The notes beneath the pieces were generated by a model that was not told the origin of the DNA, ran no database searches, and was given only the letters and a program-made list of their open reading frames with translations. Positions 7,943-17,663 of a DNA stretch of 64,000 nt are shown in pieces (within the stretch, counting starts at the first letter, position 1; every line of letters starts with the position of its first letter). A program made the translations under genes and the position numbers. The stretch spans positions 21,483 to 85,482 of the forward strand of contig QQVO01000033.1 in NCBI GenBank assembly GCA_003388505.1. The letters run 5' to 3'. This stretch comes from Planctomycetota bacterium (GTDB lineage Bacteria; Planctomycetota; Planctomycetia; Planctomycetales; Planctomycetaceae).

Positions 7943-9970
7943 TTACGTGCCGATGGCCAGTTCCGTTTCCGGCGCTGCCTCGGTTTCCGGGGTGACCGAC
8001 TCGGCGGGCGCTGAAAAGATGGGAGTGATCCGCAGGTCATCCAGAGCCTTGAAAGCGCTGCGAAGATCCGCTTCCAAGTCTTGCAGTTCCGGATTCTCGT
8101 TCGTCGGCACCAGAAAATGGCTGCAACCAAGATTCTTGAAGCGAATGGCGTCGAAGATCACTTCCCGCAGCGGGCAGTGTCTGCGATATGTGGAAAGGGC
8201 GCCCAGGACCACCTTGTGCCGCGGATAGCTGCCTGTCGCCAGCGCCAACTGACAACTCTTGAACATCAGATCAACGAAAACGTCGTTGCCTGACGGCGGT
8301 CCGACAATCGGACTGACATAAACACCGTCTGCCTGAAGGTCTGCCAGCGCCTGCAGCGGCCGGTCGCCTTTGAGTCCCTGGGGCGCGGAATAGATCGGTA
8401 CTCCGACGACTTTCGCCCACCCCTTCTGACCGAAGACCATGCGCGCTTGATTCGGCGTCAGCTCATACGCCTCATAGGCGGATGGAACCGGGGCAAGCAG
8501 CTCAACTTCGCCGGCCAGCGCATAGTCGCCGCGACCCAGAACCGCAGCGACTCCCGGATGACTGGACAGCGTCGTGCCGAACCAGTTTGTGACCAGCTCA
8601 TCCAGATCGAGTGGATACAGGTCGCTGACGCACAGCGTCGCGTACTCGTGACCGGCCTGGTCGGTCAGCACGATCTTTTCGCCGACAGAAAACTGCTCTG
8701 ACCGGTCCACCTGCAGAATCAGGGGCATGGTCCACGGGAGGTCGCTCAAGAGCCGGTTGCGCCGCAGCACGCTGTCGAGTTCGTCGCGCCCCATGAACCC
8801 CGTCAGCGGTGAACATAAGCCGCTCCCGATCTGCGCACAGTCCAGTAACTCCGCGGGAGACAACGCGAGCCGCCGGAGCCCGGCGACACTCACGCCTGAC
8901 GCGTCCCTCGGTCCTCTTCCGACCAGCATGCCGCCGTGAGGTTCCACCAGGGACGAGAGGGGCGTTCCTGAGAATCGGACGCGCTTCCAACGTGACGTCT
9001 GCTCGTATTCATTGATGACGCGGCGAACCATCATTGCGGCGCCGACAGGGTAGTCTCCGACGGCCGTTTCAGCCGCGAGCACGAGCCCGTCCGCACCGTC
9101 CACCAGTGTATTGAAGACGTCGTTGACCTCGGCGCGGGTCGGCGTGGGAGCCGTGATCATCGACTCCATCAGGTTGGTTGCGACGTAGACGGGAATGTCC
9201 GCGTCCCTGGCGTACCGAATGATCTCCTTCTGGACGATCGGGATCCGCTCAATGTTGACCTGCCGCGACAGATCCCCGCGGTCGATCAGCAGCGCGTCGG
9301 ACTGATCGGCAATCTCCGGGAGATTCGCGAGCCCGTTGAGACATTCGATCTTCGAGACGATTTTCGTCGATTCATGCGTCAGCGCCCTGACGGCATCGAC
9401 GTCTGACGCCCGATTGGCAAAGGACAGCGCCACGTGCCGCACGCCCATTTCGGTGCCGATCACCAATGCCTGGCGATCCTTCTCGGTCAGCGGGGACAGC
9501 GGGATCTCCCGCTCCAGCACGGTGACAGCCTTGCTCTGGCCGATCGTACCGCCGTTCAGAACGCGGACAACGACGCCTTCCGCCTCCCGCGCAACAACTC
9601 GCACGAGCACATCGGCGTCGATGCGAATCAGGTCTCCCACCACCAGCAAGTCGACGACTCCCGGCGGATAGAGGCTCATGCAGTTCGCATCGCCCGCCAA
9701 CTGATCGCGCGACAATCGCATCGTGTGATTCTCGCGGACTGACACGCTGCCCGCCTGCAAGATGCTCGTCCTGACCTGTGCGCCCTCGGTGTCCAGACAG
9801 ATCGGCACGTCGGTGCGGGCCTGGATGAATTGGACGACCTGCGCCACGTCCTCCGCCCGCGTGTGCGACAAGTTGATGCGGAACAGACTCACGCCCAGTT
9901 CCGCAAGCCGCGTGATCACATGGTCATTCATCGACGACGGGCCCAGCGTGGACCAGATCTCTTTCTTCAT
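7943..9970 (-). CDS. Pyruvate kinase-like/ATP-sulfurylase-like fusion protein
   Basis: Protein of 675 residues. Residues 1-320 match pyruvate kinase A and B domains: STLGPSS, RINLSH (31-36), SFANRASD (183-190), KIE (207-209), RGDLS (231-235), ATNLMESMI (264-272) and PTRAEV (277-282). The usual DTKGPEIR is changed to DTEGAQVR. The pyruvate kinase C domain is absent. From about 335 the sequence follows ATP sulfurylase: PHGG.LV near 344, GLCSPLTGFM (384-393), WTMPL, TPNQAR. However, the nucleotide-binding QxRNPxHxxH motif expected near 522 reads VGVPIYSAPQG and the GRDH motif reads VPTNEN. The sulfurylase half is therefore probably catalytically dead. The start is set at MKKEIWSTLGPSS, the family N terminus; the frame is open 30 codons further. 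Its neighbour is an adenylate-kinase-like gene on the same strand. Confidence 0.8.
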   Translation of the reverse strand: MKKEIWSTLGPSSMNDHVITRLAELGVSLFRINLSHTRAEDVAQVVQFIQARTDVPICLDTEGAQVRTSILQAGSVSVRENHTMRLSRDQLAGDANCMSLYPPGVVDLLVVGDLIRIDADVLVRVVAREAEGVVVRVLNGGTIGQSKAVTVLEREIPLSPLTEKDRQALVIGTEMGVRHVALSFANRASDVDAVRALTHESTKIVSKIECLNGLANLPEIADQSDALLIDRGDLSRQVNIERIPIVQKEIIRYARDADIPVYVATNLMESMITAPTPTRAEVNDVFNTLVDGADGLVLAAETAVGDYPVGAAMMVRRVINEYEQTSRWKRVRFSGTPLSSLVEPHGGMLVGRGPRDASGVSVAGLRRLALSPAELLDCAQIGSGLCSPLTGFMGRDELDSVLRRNRLLSDLPWTMPLILQVDRSEQFSVGEKIVLTDQAGHEYATLCVSDLYPLDLDELVTNWFGTTLSSHPGVAAVLGRGDYALAGEVELLAPVPSAYEAYELTPNQARMVFGQKGWAKVVGVPIYSAPQGLKGDRPLQALADLQADGVYVSPIVGPPSGNDVFVDLMFKSCQLALATGSYPRHKVVLGALSTYRRHCPLREVIFDAIRFKNLGCSHFLVPTNENPELQDLEADLRSAFKALDDLRITPIFSAPAESVTPETEAAPETELAIGT

Positions 9971-10512
9971 CGACCGAGCCTCTGCAAGAAATGATAAACG
10001 TTTGGACGTCCGTTGAATGAGGTGATCCTCCCTGGCCGTGACAAGTTCACTCTGCATCACACGGCAGCGAAACTCCTACAGGAGTCTGCTGACGACGATC
10101 CGCCTCGTTCCGGTCTGATGCACCGCGCTGCGACTCATTGGTTTGCAGCAGTCTCACCCGTGGCAACTTCACTCGGAGTTGTTTCCAGGTGTTTCGGGCT
10201 GTTTCCAAAGGGATACACCCGCTCTCGAAATCGCTGTTTCCACTCCGCAAGCTGCGGCGCGGAACGCGAATCGCCACTTGCGGTCCCACGAAGTCTTTCT
10301 GACGGATTCCCCTTCACAGGGAGGGTTGGGGGTGAACAGTTTGTGGCAACGACGCCTATTCCGCCGCAGCGAGCGCACACCGGATCCATTGCGACTTGGA
10401 ACGCTGCCCACGGAACTCACGAATTCTTCACGGAATTCGCCGGTGAAGATTCAGAATTGCAAAGAGCGTGCCGGGATCAGCTTCCGGCCGGATCGACGAA
10501 GCTCGAACCGGT
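9971..10512. other. Long intergenic region upstream of the pyruvate kinase-like gene
   Basis: No gene is supported. A stretch around 10309-10334 (CCCTTCACAGGGAGGGTTGGG) looks like degenerate repeat DNA. Open frames on both strands have no ribosome binding site or recognisable content. The region should contain the promoter of the gene that starts at 9970. Confidence 0.45.
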
Positions 10513-10619
10513 TTATAGCGCTTTGCAAATCAGTGTTGGCGATCTGTCTCGCGGATTCTCGTCCTCGACAGTCCAAACACCGCTCGACGCGGACACATGG
10601 TAGAGCAATTTGCTCTAAC
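10513..10619. repeat. 107-bp dispersed repeat, copy A
   Basis: It aligns without gaps to 17089-17195 and 39333-39439. The conserved core includes GGCGATCTGTCTCGCGG, a TCGACAGTCC block and a CGACGCGGACA block. It ends in a perfect hairpin, TAGAGCA-ATT-TGCTCTA (10601-10617). In this copy the hairpin overlaps the stop codon of the adenylate-kinase-like gene (10615-10617). Confidence 0.8.
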
Positions 10620-11820
10620 GGCGGATCCGCGACCCGGTGAAGCGGATCTGGAATCGGTAGATGCACTTGGTCGAGCAGGTGATCCGACCCGTCTGCAAGT
10701 CAACGCTTTCCGGAATCTCGGCGAGGTTGACGTCGGCCACTGCCCGATATCCGCGTTCGGCGAAAATGTCGATCATCATCGCCAGGGCCAGCGGGTCGTC
10801 GAGCAACTTGTCCTCGGAATTCACAATGGCCATTCCGGGGATGGAGTGCCGGGCAACGATCGGCATGAAACGTTCGTCGATCAATCGGATGACGTCGTGA
10901 AAAAGCTGCCGGTTTTCAAGTTCGTAGCTGTCCATGCGTTTGACGAGTTCCTGCCGGGCATGCGTGACCAGCTCACTGGCGAGTGGCAGGTGCCGGACGG
11001 CGTCGAATGTCTCGGGGTCGAGTTCCAGCGACGACTGATAATCGAGTTCCCGTCGGATATTGCGTTCGACGCTCTCAAGGTCTCCCTGCGCGTTGATGAA
11101 GTGATAGTGAAACACCTCCTTGAGCGACTGCAGCGCTGCCCAGGTTTGCTCCTTGAAAACGCGATACCGTCGTCTGGCCGTTTCTGGATCCTGATCGGTT
11201 GCCCGTTCTTCGAGCAACTCGACATCGCCTTCCGCGCGTGCTCTGGCATTCCGTTCGGCGACTTCGCGGCCCCGTTTCAGTTGACGTTCGATGCTGGTCT
11301 TTTCGTCAACAAACAGGACCATCACGTGAATCGTCGGCTTGCGAAACTGGGTCGCCAGCGGCGTCTCGTGATATTCGCGATAAAGCTGGTTCATCTTGAG
11401 AACCAGCCGCTTGAGGCATTCCACCTGAACCTGGGTCCGCGGGAAACCGTCGAGCAGGCAACCGTCGCGGTATTCTTCCTCCAGAAGCTTCCGGAAGACG
11501 AGGCCGACGACTTCGCGGTCGCCCACCATCCCGCCGGCCTGCTTGATGCGCCGCGCTTCGGGAGTGTTCAACAGGGAACTCACGACGATCGGAGCGCATG
11601 TCAGATCGCGAGCCTGCATGATGAACTCGGTGTTGGTGCCCTTCCCGGCTCCAGGCGCACCGCCGAGCAGAATCAGTTCCTTCGAAAAGCGAAGGTTTTC
11701 GTGTCCGAACTCGGCTTCGAGTTCATTCCACACGTTTGTGAAGATGACCTGGGCGTCCTTGACCTCGAGGGTTTCGACAGAACCCGGAGCAGCCTGCGGC
11801 TTGTCTTGTCCACCTTCCAT
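10615..11820 (-). CDS. Adenylate kinase-like nucleotide kinase with C-terminal extension
   Basis: P-loop kinase of 401 residues. GAPGAGKGT (54-62) is the phosphate-binding loop, and LLDGFPRTQ (122-130) is the adenylate kinase signature. Residues 160-250 include an Arg-rich stretch typical of the lid/core region. Ordinary adenylate kinases have about 190-220 residues; here a 45-residue leader and roughly 150 extra C-terminal residues (from about 250) of unknown function are attached. The probable reaction is phosphoryl transfer between ATP and a nucleoside monophosphate, but the extension suggests a specialised role. It lies upstream of the pyruvate kinase/sulfurylase-like gene on the same strand, separated by about 640 bases that contain a dispersed repeat. 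Both concern adenylate chemistry, so a common function is possible but not shown. Confidence 0.8.
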   Translation of the reverse strand: MEGGQDKPQAAPGSVETLEVKDAQVIFTNVWNELEAEFGHENLRFSKELILLGGAPGAGKGTNTEFIMQARDLTCAPIVVSSLLNTPEARRIKQAGGMVGDREVVGLVFRKLLEEEYRDGCLLDGFPRTQVQVECLKRLVLKMNQLYREYHETPLATQFRKPTIHVMVLFVDEKTSIERQLKRGREVAERNARARAEGDVELLEERATDQDPETARRRYRVFKEQTWAALQSLKEVFHYHFINAQGDLESVERNIRRELDYQSSLELDPETFDAVRHLPLASELVTHARQELVKRMDSYELENRQLFHDVIRLIDERFMPIVARHSIPGMAIVNSEDKLLDDPLALAMMIDIFAERGYRAVADVNLAEIPESVDLQTGRITCSTKCIYRFQIRFTGSRIRR

Positions 11821-11966
11821 TGTGCGTTCCAGTCAGATGCAGCAGCGAAATTCAGAGACTTCACCAAGATACCCCGAATCCAACTCAATGCCGAGGGAAG
11901 GGAGTGACAACGAATAGAGGAGGCCCGACGTCATGCCCTAGTCGGCCAACCTTCGCGTCTCGGCAT

Positions 11967-12419
11967 TCAGGAAACGGCGGTGATTTGAAGGGACGGATGC
12001 GCCTTCCGCCACTCCTTCACCGCCGCCAATCCACTCGCAACCAGGATCACCAACAGGCTGCTCAGCCAGAGTGAGTATCCCGGATACCTGAACAGGGCCT
12101 TGCTCAATTCGCCCATCATGAGGATGCCGATTGCCCAACTGGTTCCGCAGGCCGCCAACAGAAACGCAACCCGGTGCCGGCCGGAAACGAAGCAAACCGT
12201 TGCCGTCCACAGCGCGGGGTTGGCGAGCCAAGAACCACCGATGATCCACCAGTCCAATTGGCCCCAGGCGAGAGCGCGGAACGTCCTATACGCATGCGCA
12301 AATGCCGTGTGGCCCGGCATGGCGTCGCTCGCGAAAATCGAAATGGTCGGCGCAAAAAGTGATGCGCCGTAGATCGCGAGCGCAGCCGCCGCAGTCACAC
12401 ATCGCCATCGCAGGCTCAT
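11967..12419 (-). CDS. Small integral membrane protein
   Basis: Protein of 150 residues with about four hydrophobic segments: 5-28, 60-80, 84-105 and 115-135. The sequence is MSLRWRCVTAAAALAIYG at the start and ends in a short charged tail (KEWRKAHPSLQ). No motif or family is recognised. It stands between the adenylate-kinase-like gene and a phosphatase gene on the same strand, without close coupling to either. The role is unknown. Confidence 0.65.
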   Translation of the reverse strand: MSLRWRCVTAAAALAIYGASLFAPTISIFASDAMPGHTAFAHAYRTFRALAWGQLDWWIIGGSWLANPALWTATVCFVSGRHRVAFLLAACGTSWAIGILMMGELSKALFRYPGYSLWLSSLLVILVASGLAAVKEWRKAHPSLQITAVS

Positions 12420-12459
12420 CGTGACATCTCACGTCGCGTGATTTCACATGTTTTCTCAG

Positions 12460-13518
12460 TCAGTCAGCGACCAGCGAACTCCGCTTCACCCGGTGCTGAA
12501 GCACGACTTCGCCTGCGATGTCTCGCACCTGGCACCGAACCGTGGGATCGGGTTCGCTCCAGTCGATCGTGATCAGGCCGAAGTTCTCGCCGGTGTACTT
12601 TGTGCCGCGGCGGTGCCGGTTGGGTTCGGTGTGCCACTCGCTCGGCCGGTTGAGGCTGCTGGAAGTGACATCGATCAGTTCGTAGCCGACGCCCGGGTCG
12701 AACGCGGAGATTTCAGCCGAGTGCCGGTCGCCGCTGATGAAAATCACGCCGTCCGCCTCGGTGCAGCGGATCAGCTCGAACAGGCGCTGCCGTTCGAGCG
12801 GGAAGTTGCCCCACTTTTCCCAATGATGGCCGTCCGGAATCACCTGAATGCTCGAGGCGATAATTCGCACTTCGGCCGGCTCTCGCAGTTTCTCCTCCAG
12901 CCAGGCCCACTGCTGCTCGCCGAGGATTGTGGCGGCCGGTTCGATGTTGCGGTCGTAAGGGCCCTTGTCTCCTTCGCCCGGTTCGGGGCGCCAGTCGCGG
13001 CGGGTGAGCGGACTACGGAAGTAGCGGGTGTCGAGCAGGATGATCTGGACGCGCTCTCCCTCCGGTCCGAAATGTTCAGCATCGTAAACGCCTTCGGTCT
13101 TTCGTCGAGGAGACTCGGCCGGCTCGTCAAAGAAGTCGAGAAAGATCTGTTGCGACTCATGTTTCTTCGGATATTCGAGACCGGCGTCGTTCGCGCCGTA
13201 ATCGTGGTCGTCCCAGGTGGCGAGAATCGGGCAGGTCTCCTTCAGCTTCTGGTAGCCCGGCTGTGCGCCGAGCAGGTTCCACTTCTGTTTCAGCACCTGC
13301 ATGTCTTCGCTGTCGCCATAGATGTTGTCGCCGATGAACAGGAAAACGTCGGGTTCGGTCGCAACGACGGCGTCCCAGATCGGTTGTGGCTCATCCTGCT
13401 TGGCGCACGATCCGAATGCGATGCGGGACAGCGTCTGGTCGTCGGCGCGGGCGCCGGAAAGAGCACACAGGCAAACGACAGTCGCAGCGAATGCGCGGCA
13501 GGCGGGGAATAAACGCAT
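12460..13518 (-). CDS. PhoD-like alkaline phosphatase/phosphodiesterase
   Basis: Secreted metallophosphoesterase of 352 residues. A signal peptide (MRLFPACRAFAATVVCLC, cleavage after about ARA) decides the start at 13518; the frame extends 40 codons further upstream with no signal-like features. Metal-binding motifs of the PhoD family are visible: FGSCAKQ, FLFIGDNIYGD, TWDDHDYGAND and FISGDRHSAEI. PhoD enzymes hydrolyse phosphomonoesters or diesters at the cell surface using Fe/Ca. The lack of a Tat RR motif differs from classical PhoD, but Sec-type members are common. A short gap separates it from the alpha/beta hydrolase gene upstream. Confidence 0.85.
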   Translation of the reverse strand: MRLFPACRAFAATVVCLCALSGARADDQTLSRIAFGSCAKQDEPQPIWDAVVATEPDVFLFIGDNIYGDSEDMQVLKQKWNLLGAQPGYQKLKETCPILATWDDHDYGANDAGLEYPKKHESQQIFLDFFDEPAESPRRKTEGVYDAEHFGPEGERVQIILLDTRYFRSPLTRRDWRPEPGEGDKGPYDRNIEPAATILGEQQWAWLEEKLREPAEVRIIASSIQVIPDGHHWEKWGNFPLERQRLFELIRCTEADGVIFISGDRHSAEISAFDPGVGYELIDVTSSSLNRPSEWHTEPNRHRRGTKYTGENFGLITIDWSEPDPTVRCQVRDIAGEVVLQHRVKRSSLVAD

Positions 13519-13549
13519 CGTCCGACTCCAGGTGTGAATCAACAGAACG

Positions 13550-14350
13550 TCAGTACGCGTTATCAAGCAGAAACGTCTCAATCGCCGAATTGACTGCTGC
13601 GGGGTCTTCGAGCGGCGCCATGTGGCCCGCCGCCTCAATCACCTTGAACTCAGCGGCGGGCATCCGGGTTGCAATCTCCAGCATCTCGTCCACGGTCGAG
13701 ATCGCGTCCTCCTCGCCGACAATCAACAGCGCCGGCAGGTCAATCTGCGGCAGCAGTCCGGTTGCGTCAGGCCGCTCGGCCATGCCGCGCGCGGCGGCGG
13801 CAATCCCGGCCGAAGAAGTCGAACGAATCACCGCCTGGACGGTATCGACGATGTCCGGCCGTTCTTCCCTCGTTCTGGTCGAGAACAGTTTGGCCGGCAT
13901 CGTGCGGGCGATGAAATCCGGCCCCTCTTTCAGAACCTTTGCCGCCAGACCATGCCGCGTCGACTGCGCCTCTTCGGTATCCGCTTCGGCGCGAGTGTCG
14001 CACAGAATGAGCGAGCCGAGACGATCCCGGTGTCGCTCAAAGAACTGCCAAGCGATGTAGCCGCCCATCGAGAGTCCGCAGAAGCTGACCGGCTCCGTGA
14101 CTTCCAGTTCCGTCAAGAGAGCCCCAAGATCGTCGGCGAACTGTTCCATCCCGACCGTTCCCTCGGTCACGTCGCTCCCCCCGAACCCGCGGAGGTCCGG
14201 CGCGATGACGCGATGGGTGTTCGCGAAATGCTCGATCTGCGCCCGCCACATCGTGTGGTCGAGCGGAAACCCGTGGACGAACAGGAGCGGACGTCCACTT
14301 CCTTCCTCGACGACATTCAGGCGGACGTCGCCGATCGAAACGGTGGGCAT
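13550..14350 (-). CDS. Alpha/beta hydrolase
   Basis: Hydrolase of 266 residues with the complete alpha/beta fold signature: oxyanion region HGFPLD (25-30), nucleophile elbow GLSMGGY with Ser at about 93, an acidic residue in GEEDAIS, and catalytic His in AAGHMAPLE near the C terminus. It resembles the 3-oxoadipate enol-lactonase/carboxylesterase branch, but the substrate cannot be read from sequence. No signal peptide, so it is cytosolic. It lies 31 bases upstream of the PhoD-like gene and 32 bases downstream of the DUF255 gene, all on the minus strand, so the three may be cotranscribed. Confidence 0.85.
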   Translation of the reverse strand: MPTVSIGDVRLNVVEEGSGRPLLFVHGFPLDHTMWRAQIEHFANTHRVIAPDLRGFGGSDVTEGTVGMEQFADDLGALLTELEVTEPVSFCGLSMGGYIAWQFFERHRDRLGSLILCDTRAEADTEEAQSTRHGLAAKVLKEGPDFIARTMPAKLFSTRTREERPDIVDTVQAVIRSTSSAGIAAAARGMAERPDATGLLPQIDLPALLIVGEEDAISTVDEMLEIATRMPAAEFKVIEAAGHMAPLEDPAAVNSAIETFLLDNAY

Positions 14351-14382
14351 GGAGATCAGTCGCGTTAGTCGAATAGCGGGAG

Positions 14383-16938
14383 CTACTCTTGGTCAGCAGG
14401 CTTGAACAGCGATTCGTTGACTCTCCGCACGCGTTGCCCTCGTTCCGCCACGGGAACCTCCGCGGTCATTTTGAGGTTCATCGGGCGGAGGCAGGTCTTG
14501 TCGTTGCAGGTCTGATATCGCACGGTCAATTCAAGCGTTTCGGTCTTTCCCGCAGCCGACGCCGGCACGCGCAGCGTTCCCCTCAGAACGACCCGCTCTT
14601 CGTAGACGGAAAGCGGCTCGTCGAATCCCTTGACCTCGAATGCGTGTCCCTCGGGGTAGACCGGATCTTCCAGCGCCGTTTTCAGTTTCCCCGCCGCCTT
14701 GATTTCCGTGGCGATCAGAAACTTCGGCTGCGCCGGGTTGGCGTTGATGTGCCAGCCGTCAATGATGTCGATCACGACCGCGACCTCGCATTCTCCTCCG
14801 GCGGGGAGCCGATCGACGGAGAGATAGGCTTTGGCCGAGACTTTTTCGTGCTTTTTGGCCTCCTCATCCGTGAGTTTCGCCGCGGGCGTGAGATTCTTGT
14901 CTTCTTCGTCGCCTTGCGCGGGGGCTGCTCCGGTTTCGGCGACTGCCACGGCCGCCGTAACTCCGGGCGGACCGAACGCAGTCAGGTAACGGTCGAGTGC
15001 GAGAGTCAAGTACGCCATCGAAGCGGGAGATTCGGTCAACCGGCCCGCGAACGTGTTGAGCGTCTTCGCCGCGTACTCTTGATAGGCGTCCTCTCCGGTC
15101 AACACGGCCAGCTTGACGAGGTTGTCCACGCTCACGCTGTTTCCTGAAGGAATCACGGAATCGTAGGCGTCCCTGGCCCTGGCGAGCAGTTGCTCGTGGT
15201 CTGTCGGGGTAAAGTAGAAGCCCCCGCGATCATCACGGAACAACTCGATCTGTTCCTCGGTCAACCGCCGCGCCGAGTCGAGCCAGGCGTCCTCGCCGGT
15301 GACATCATGCAGCGCGAGCAGGCCGGCGACGAGAAACGCGTAGTCGTCGAGGTAGGCGTACAGAGGCGCCTGGCCCGGCCTGAGCGTGTGCAGCAGACGT
15401 CCCTCCTGGCTTCGCATTTCATCGAGCAAGAACTGCGCAGACCTTTCCGCGGCGGTGATGTAATCCTCGCGGTCCAGCGCCCGGCCGGCGCGGGCCAGCG
15501 CACGGATCGTCAGGCCGTTCCATCCGGTCAGGATCTTGTCGTCGCGGAGCAACGCGGGCCGCTCCCTGCGAACGTGCAGGAGCTTGTGCCGCATCATCTG
15601 AATGCGATCGCTCAATTCGTCCTGGGAAATCCCCAGTTCGGCTGCGGCGGCGTCCAGCGGTTGCGGGAGATAGAGGACGTAGCCGTGTTCAAAGATCTGT
15701 TCGCCGTCCATTCCGTACACAAACCGGAAGAGATCGGCGTCCTCTTCACCGAGCGCTTGCGTGATTTGCTCCTGAGACCAGACGTAGTACTTCCCTTCGA
15801 CGCCGTCGGTCTCCGCGTCGAGGGCGGAGTAGAATCCGCCGCGGGGATCGGCCATCTCGGCAAGCAGGAAGTCGAGCGTTTCCTCGGCCACGACGCGGTA
15901 CTCTTCCCGACCGGTGCGTGCATAGGCGGCTGCGTAGACTTCGGCCAGTTGGGCATTGTCGTAGAGCATCTTCTCAAAGTGCGGGACGCGCCACTCCCGG
16001 TTGACGCTGTAGCGATGAAAGCCGCCGCCGAGGTGATCCCGCAGTCCGCCGGCGGCCATTCGCTGAAGCGTGTGGTCGAGCGCTTCGAGGGCCGCGGTGT
16101 GGTCGCCATCGTCGTGCGTCTGGATCAACATCAGGCGGCTGGGAACCGGAAACTTGGGGCCGATCGGGGCGTCGGCGTCAAAGTCGAATCCGCCGTGCTG
16201 CGGATCATAGTGCTCCATAACGGCTGCGAGCCCGGCGTCGACCACCGAACGATCCAGTTCAGCTGCGTCCAGCACCAGCGACGGTTGCGCCAGCCGGCGG
16301 ACTTCGCGGGTGATGACCTCCGCGTTCTGTTTCAGATTGTCCGCACGCGTGGCCCACAAATCCTGAATCTGCTTCAGCACCGTCATGAATCCGGGGCGTC
16401 CCGGCAGATCTTCCGGCGGGAAGTAGGTGCCGCCGGCGAACGGCTTGCCATCGGGTGTCAGGAACATCGACAGCGGCCAGCCGCCCCCCTGATTGGACCC
16501 GATTGCACTGTGGTAGACCTGCAGGGCGAGCATGTACAGGTCGTCGATCTCCGGGCGCTCCTCGCGATCAACTTTGACGTTCACGAAGTATTCATTCATG
16601 TACGCGGCGATCTCCGCGTTCTCGAACACCTTGCGCTCCATCACATGGCACCAGAAGCAACTGCTGTAGCCGATCGAAAGAAAGATCGGCTTGTTCTCCC
16701 TCTGCGCCTTTTCAAACGCCTCCTCGCCCCACGGGTACCAGTCGACCGGATTGTGAGCGTGCAGTCTCAGGTAGGGGCTGGTTTCATCCGCCAGTCGGTT
16801 CTGCGTCTCGGCAGGTTCGGCGGCGTCCGGATCCGGGGTATCGTCCGCAAAGGAGGACTGAGGAGCGAATCCGCACAGCAGCAACAGGGAAAACGCGGCC
16901 AGACGCATGATGTGGCAAGGGACTTTTCGAGAGTGCAT
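14383..16938 (-). CDS. Secreted DUF255 thioredoxin-fold protein (YyaL/SSP411 type) with DsbD-like C terminus
   Basis: Protein of 851 residues. A signal peptide covers about the first 32 residues; start ATG 16938 follows AGAAGGAACTGAA. The DUF255 thioredoxin-like domain begins with [13 protein letters not shown] and has the active-site pattern CFWCHVM followed by [12 protein letters not shown] and [14 protein letters not shown] long alpha/alpha-toroid part follows ([29 protein letters not shown]), as in YyaL. After about residue 690 there is an additional domain with DGWHINAN and [13 protein letters not shown], the pattern of the DsbD N-terminal (DsbD-alpha) domain with two Cys. This fusion suggests a periplasmic redox protein that can exchange electrons within one chain. 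Most DUF255 proteins are cytosolic and end near 700 residues. Confidence 0.85.
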   Translation of the reverse strand: MHSRKVPCHIMRLAAFSLLLLCGFAPQSSFADDTPDPDAAEPAETQNRLADETSPYLRLHAHNPVDWYPWGEEAFEKAQRENKPIFLSIGYSSCFWCHVMERKVFENAEIAAYMNEYFVNVKVDREERPEIDDLYMLALQVYHSAIGSNQGGGWPLSMFLTPDGKPFAGGTYFPPEDLPGRPGFMTVLKQIQDLWATRADNLKQNAEVITREVRRLAQPSLVLDAAELDRSVVDAGLAAVMEHYDPQHGGFDFDADAPIGPKFPVPSRLMLIQTHDDGDHTAALEALDHTLQRMAAGGLRDHLGGGFHRYSVNREWRVPHFEKMLYDNAQLAEVYAAAYARTGREEYRVVAEETLDFLLAEMADPRGGFYSALDAETDGVEGKYYVWSQEQITQALGEEDADLFRFVYGMDGEQIFEHGYVLYLPQPLDAAAAELGISQDELSDRIQMMRHKLLHVRRERPALLRDDKILTGWNGLTIRALARAGRALDREDYITAAERSAQFLLDEMRSQEGRLLHTLRPGQAPLYAYLDDYAFLVAGLLALHDVTGEDAWLDSARRLTEEQIELFRDDRGGFYFTPTDHEQLLARARDAYDSVIPSGNSVSVDNLVKLAVLTGEDAYQEYAAKTLNTFAGRLTESPASMAYLTLALDRYLTAFGPPGVTAAVAVAETGAAPAQGDEEDKNLTPAAKLTDEEAKKHEKVSAKAYLSVDRLPAGGECEVAVVIDIIDGWHINANPAQPKFLIATEIKAAGKLKTALEDPVYPEGHAFEVKGFDEPLSVYEERVVLRGTLRVPASAAGKTETLELTVRYQTCNDKTCLRPMNLKMTAEVPVAERGQRVRRVNESLFKPADQE

Positions 16939-17045
16939 TTCAGTTCCTTCTGAGACATCGATTCCGCACACGCGGTCGTGCGATCCTACCAGAATCCCGG
17001 AGCCTTCACACGCGGATTTCCTGCTGCAGGCCGTGTTTCTTTCGG

Positions 17046-17663
17046 CTACGGCCAGTGCCATCCGGTGTGACCGCACAACAGAGGCAGAATAGAGCGCGTT
17101 GCGAATGAGTGTCGGCGATCTGTCTCGCGGAATCTCGGGGTCGACAGTCCGCAAACCGTTCGACGCGGACACATGGTAGAGCAATTTGCTCTAGCGAAAT
17201 GATGCGCCAGATCGCTGAGGATGAAACCGATCCCGATCCCCAGCAGCGACCCACTCAACCGCGGCTTCCTCCAGCACAGCGGCAGCAGCATGAACAGCGG
17301 AACGGCCCAGAACATGTGGTGGATCTGCAGGAGCAGGGGCGCCGTCTTGTTGAACTCGACGGCCGTCCGCCCCTGCCCGAAGCGAAGCTGAAGCGTAACC
17401 GCTTCGGTGAGCACGGTGACGCCCGCCGCCCACCCCCAGAGCCACTGGCGGCGTTTGATGCGTGCGCGTTCGCTTTTCTGACTCGCCCAGTCCATATCCA
17501 AAGTGAGGCGGATGCAGCCGAGAAACATCACGCAGAAAAAGGCACAATCAAAAAGAAAACTCGGGTCCGCGCGATCGTTCTGCAGTCTTGATTCAGATTC
17601 GCGCAGAAGTGTATTCTGGACGTCCTGTGGTGGTCTCCCCAGAGAGTATTCGGTTGCAGTCAT
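17046..17663 (-). CDS. Four-span membrane protein with repeat-derived C terminus
   Basis: Up to 205 residues with four hydrophobic segments: around [44 protein letters not shown] and [16 protein letters not shown]. The protein family is not recognised; the His-containing IHHMFWAVP and DLAHHFA parts are notable. The last 50 or so residues (from [10 protein letters not shown]) are the translation of dispersed repeat copy B (17089-17195) and beyond, so the natural end was probably near residue 152 and the repeat has changed it. The start is uncertain: the ATG at 17663 overlaps by two bases the ATG of the divergent gene at 17662, and there is room for a start up to about 35 codons downstream. Confidence 0.5.
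   Translation of the reverse strand: MTATEYSLGRPPQDVQNTLLRESESRLQNDRADPSFLFDCAFFCVMFLGCIRLTLDMDWASQKSERARIKRRQWLWGWAAGVTVLTEAVTLQLRFGQGRTAVEFNKTAPLLLQIHHMFWAVPLFMLLPLCWRKPRLSGSLLGIGIGFILSDLAHHFARANCSTMCPRRTVCGLSTPRFRETDRRHSFATRSILPLLCGHTGWHWP
17089..17195. repeat. 107-bp dispersed repeat, copy B
   Basis: Aligns gap-free to copies at 10513 and 39333, and is the most diverged of the three. The terminal hairpin TAGAGCA-ATT-TGCTCTA is intact at 17177-17193. It lies within the 3' end of the minus-strand membrane protein gene and is read in frame there. Confidence 0.8.

Noticed and set aside
10013..10603. A 196-codon frame upstream of the pyruvate kinase-like gene
   Set aside because: It runs through the 107-bp repeat, has no ribosome binding site and no family, so it is treated as chance.
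15190..16953. A 587-codon open frame on the plus strand inside the DUF255 gene
   Set aside because: It is antisense to a well-supported gene, has no ribosome binding site and no family features. Long antisense frames are expected in GC-rich DNA.
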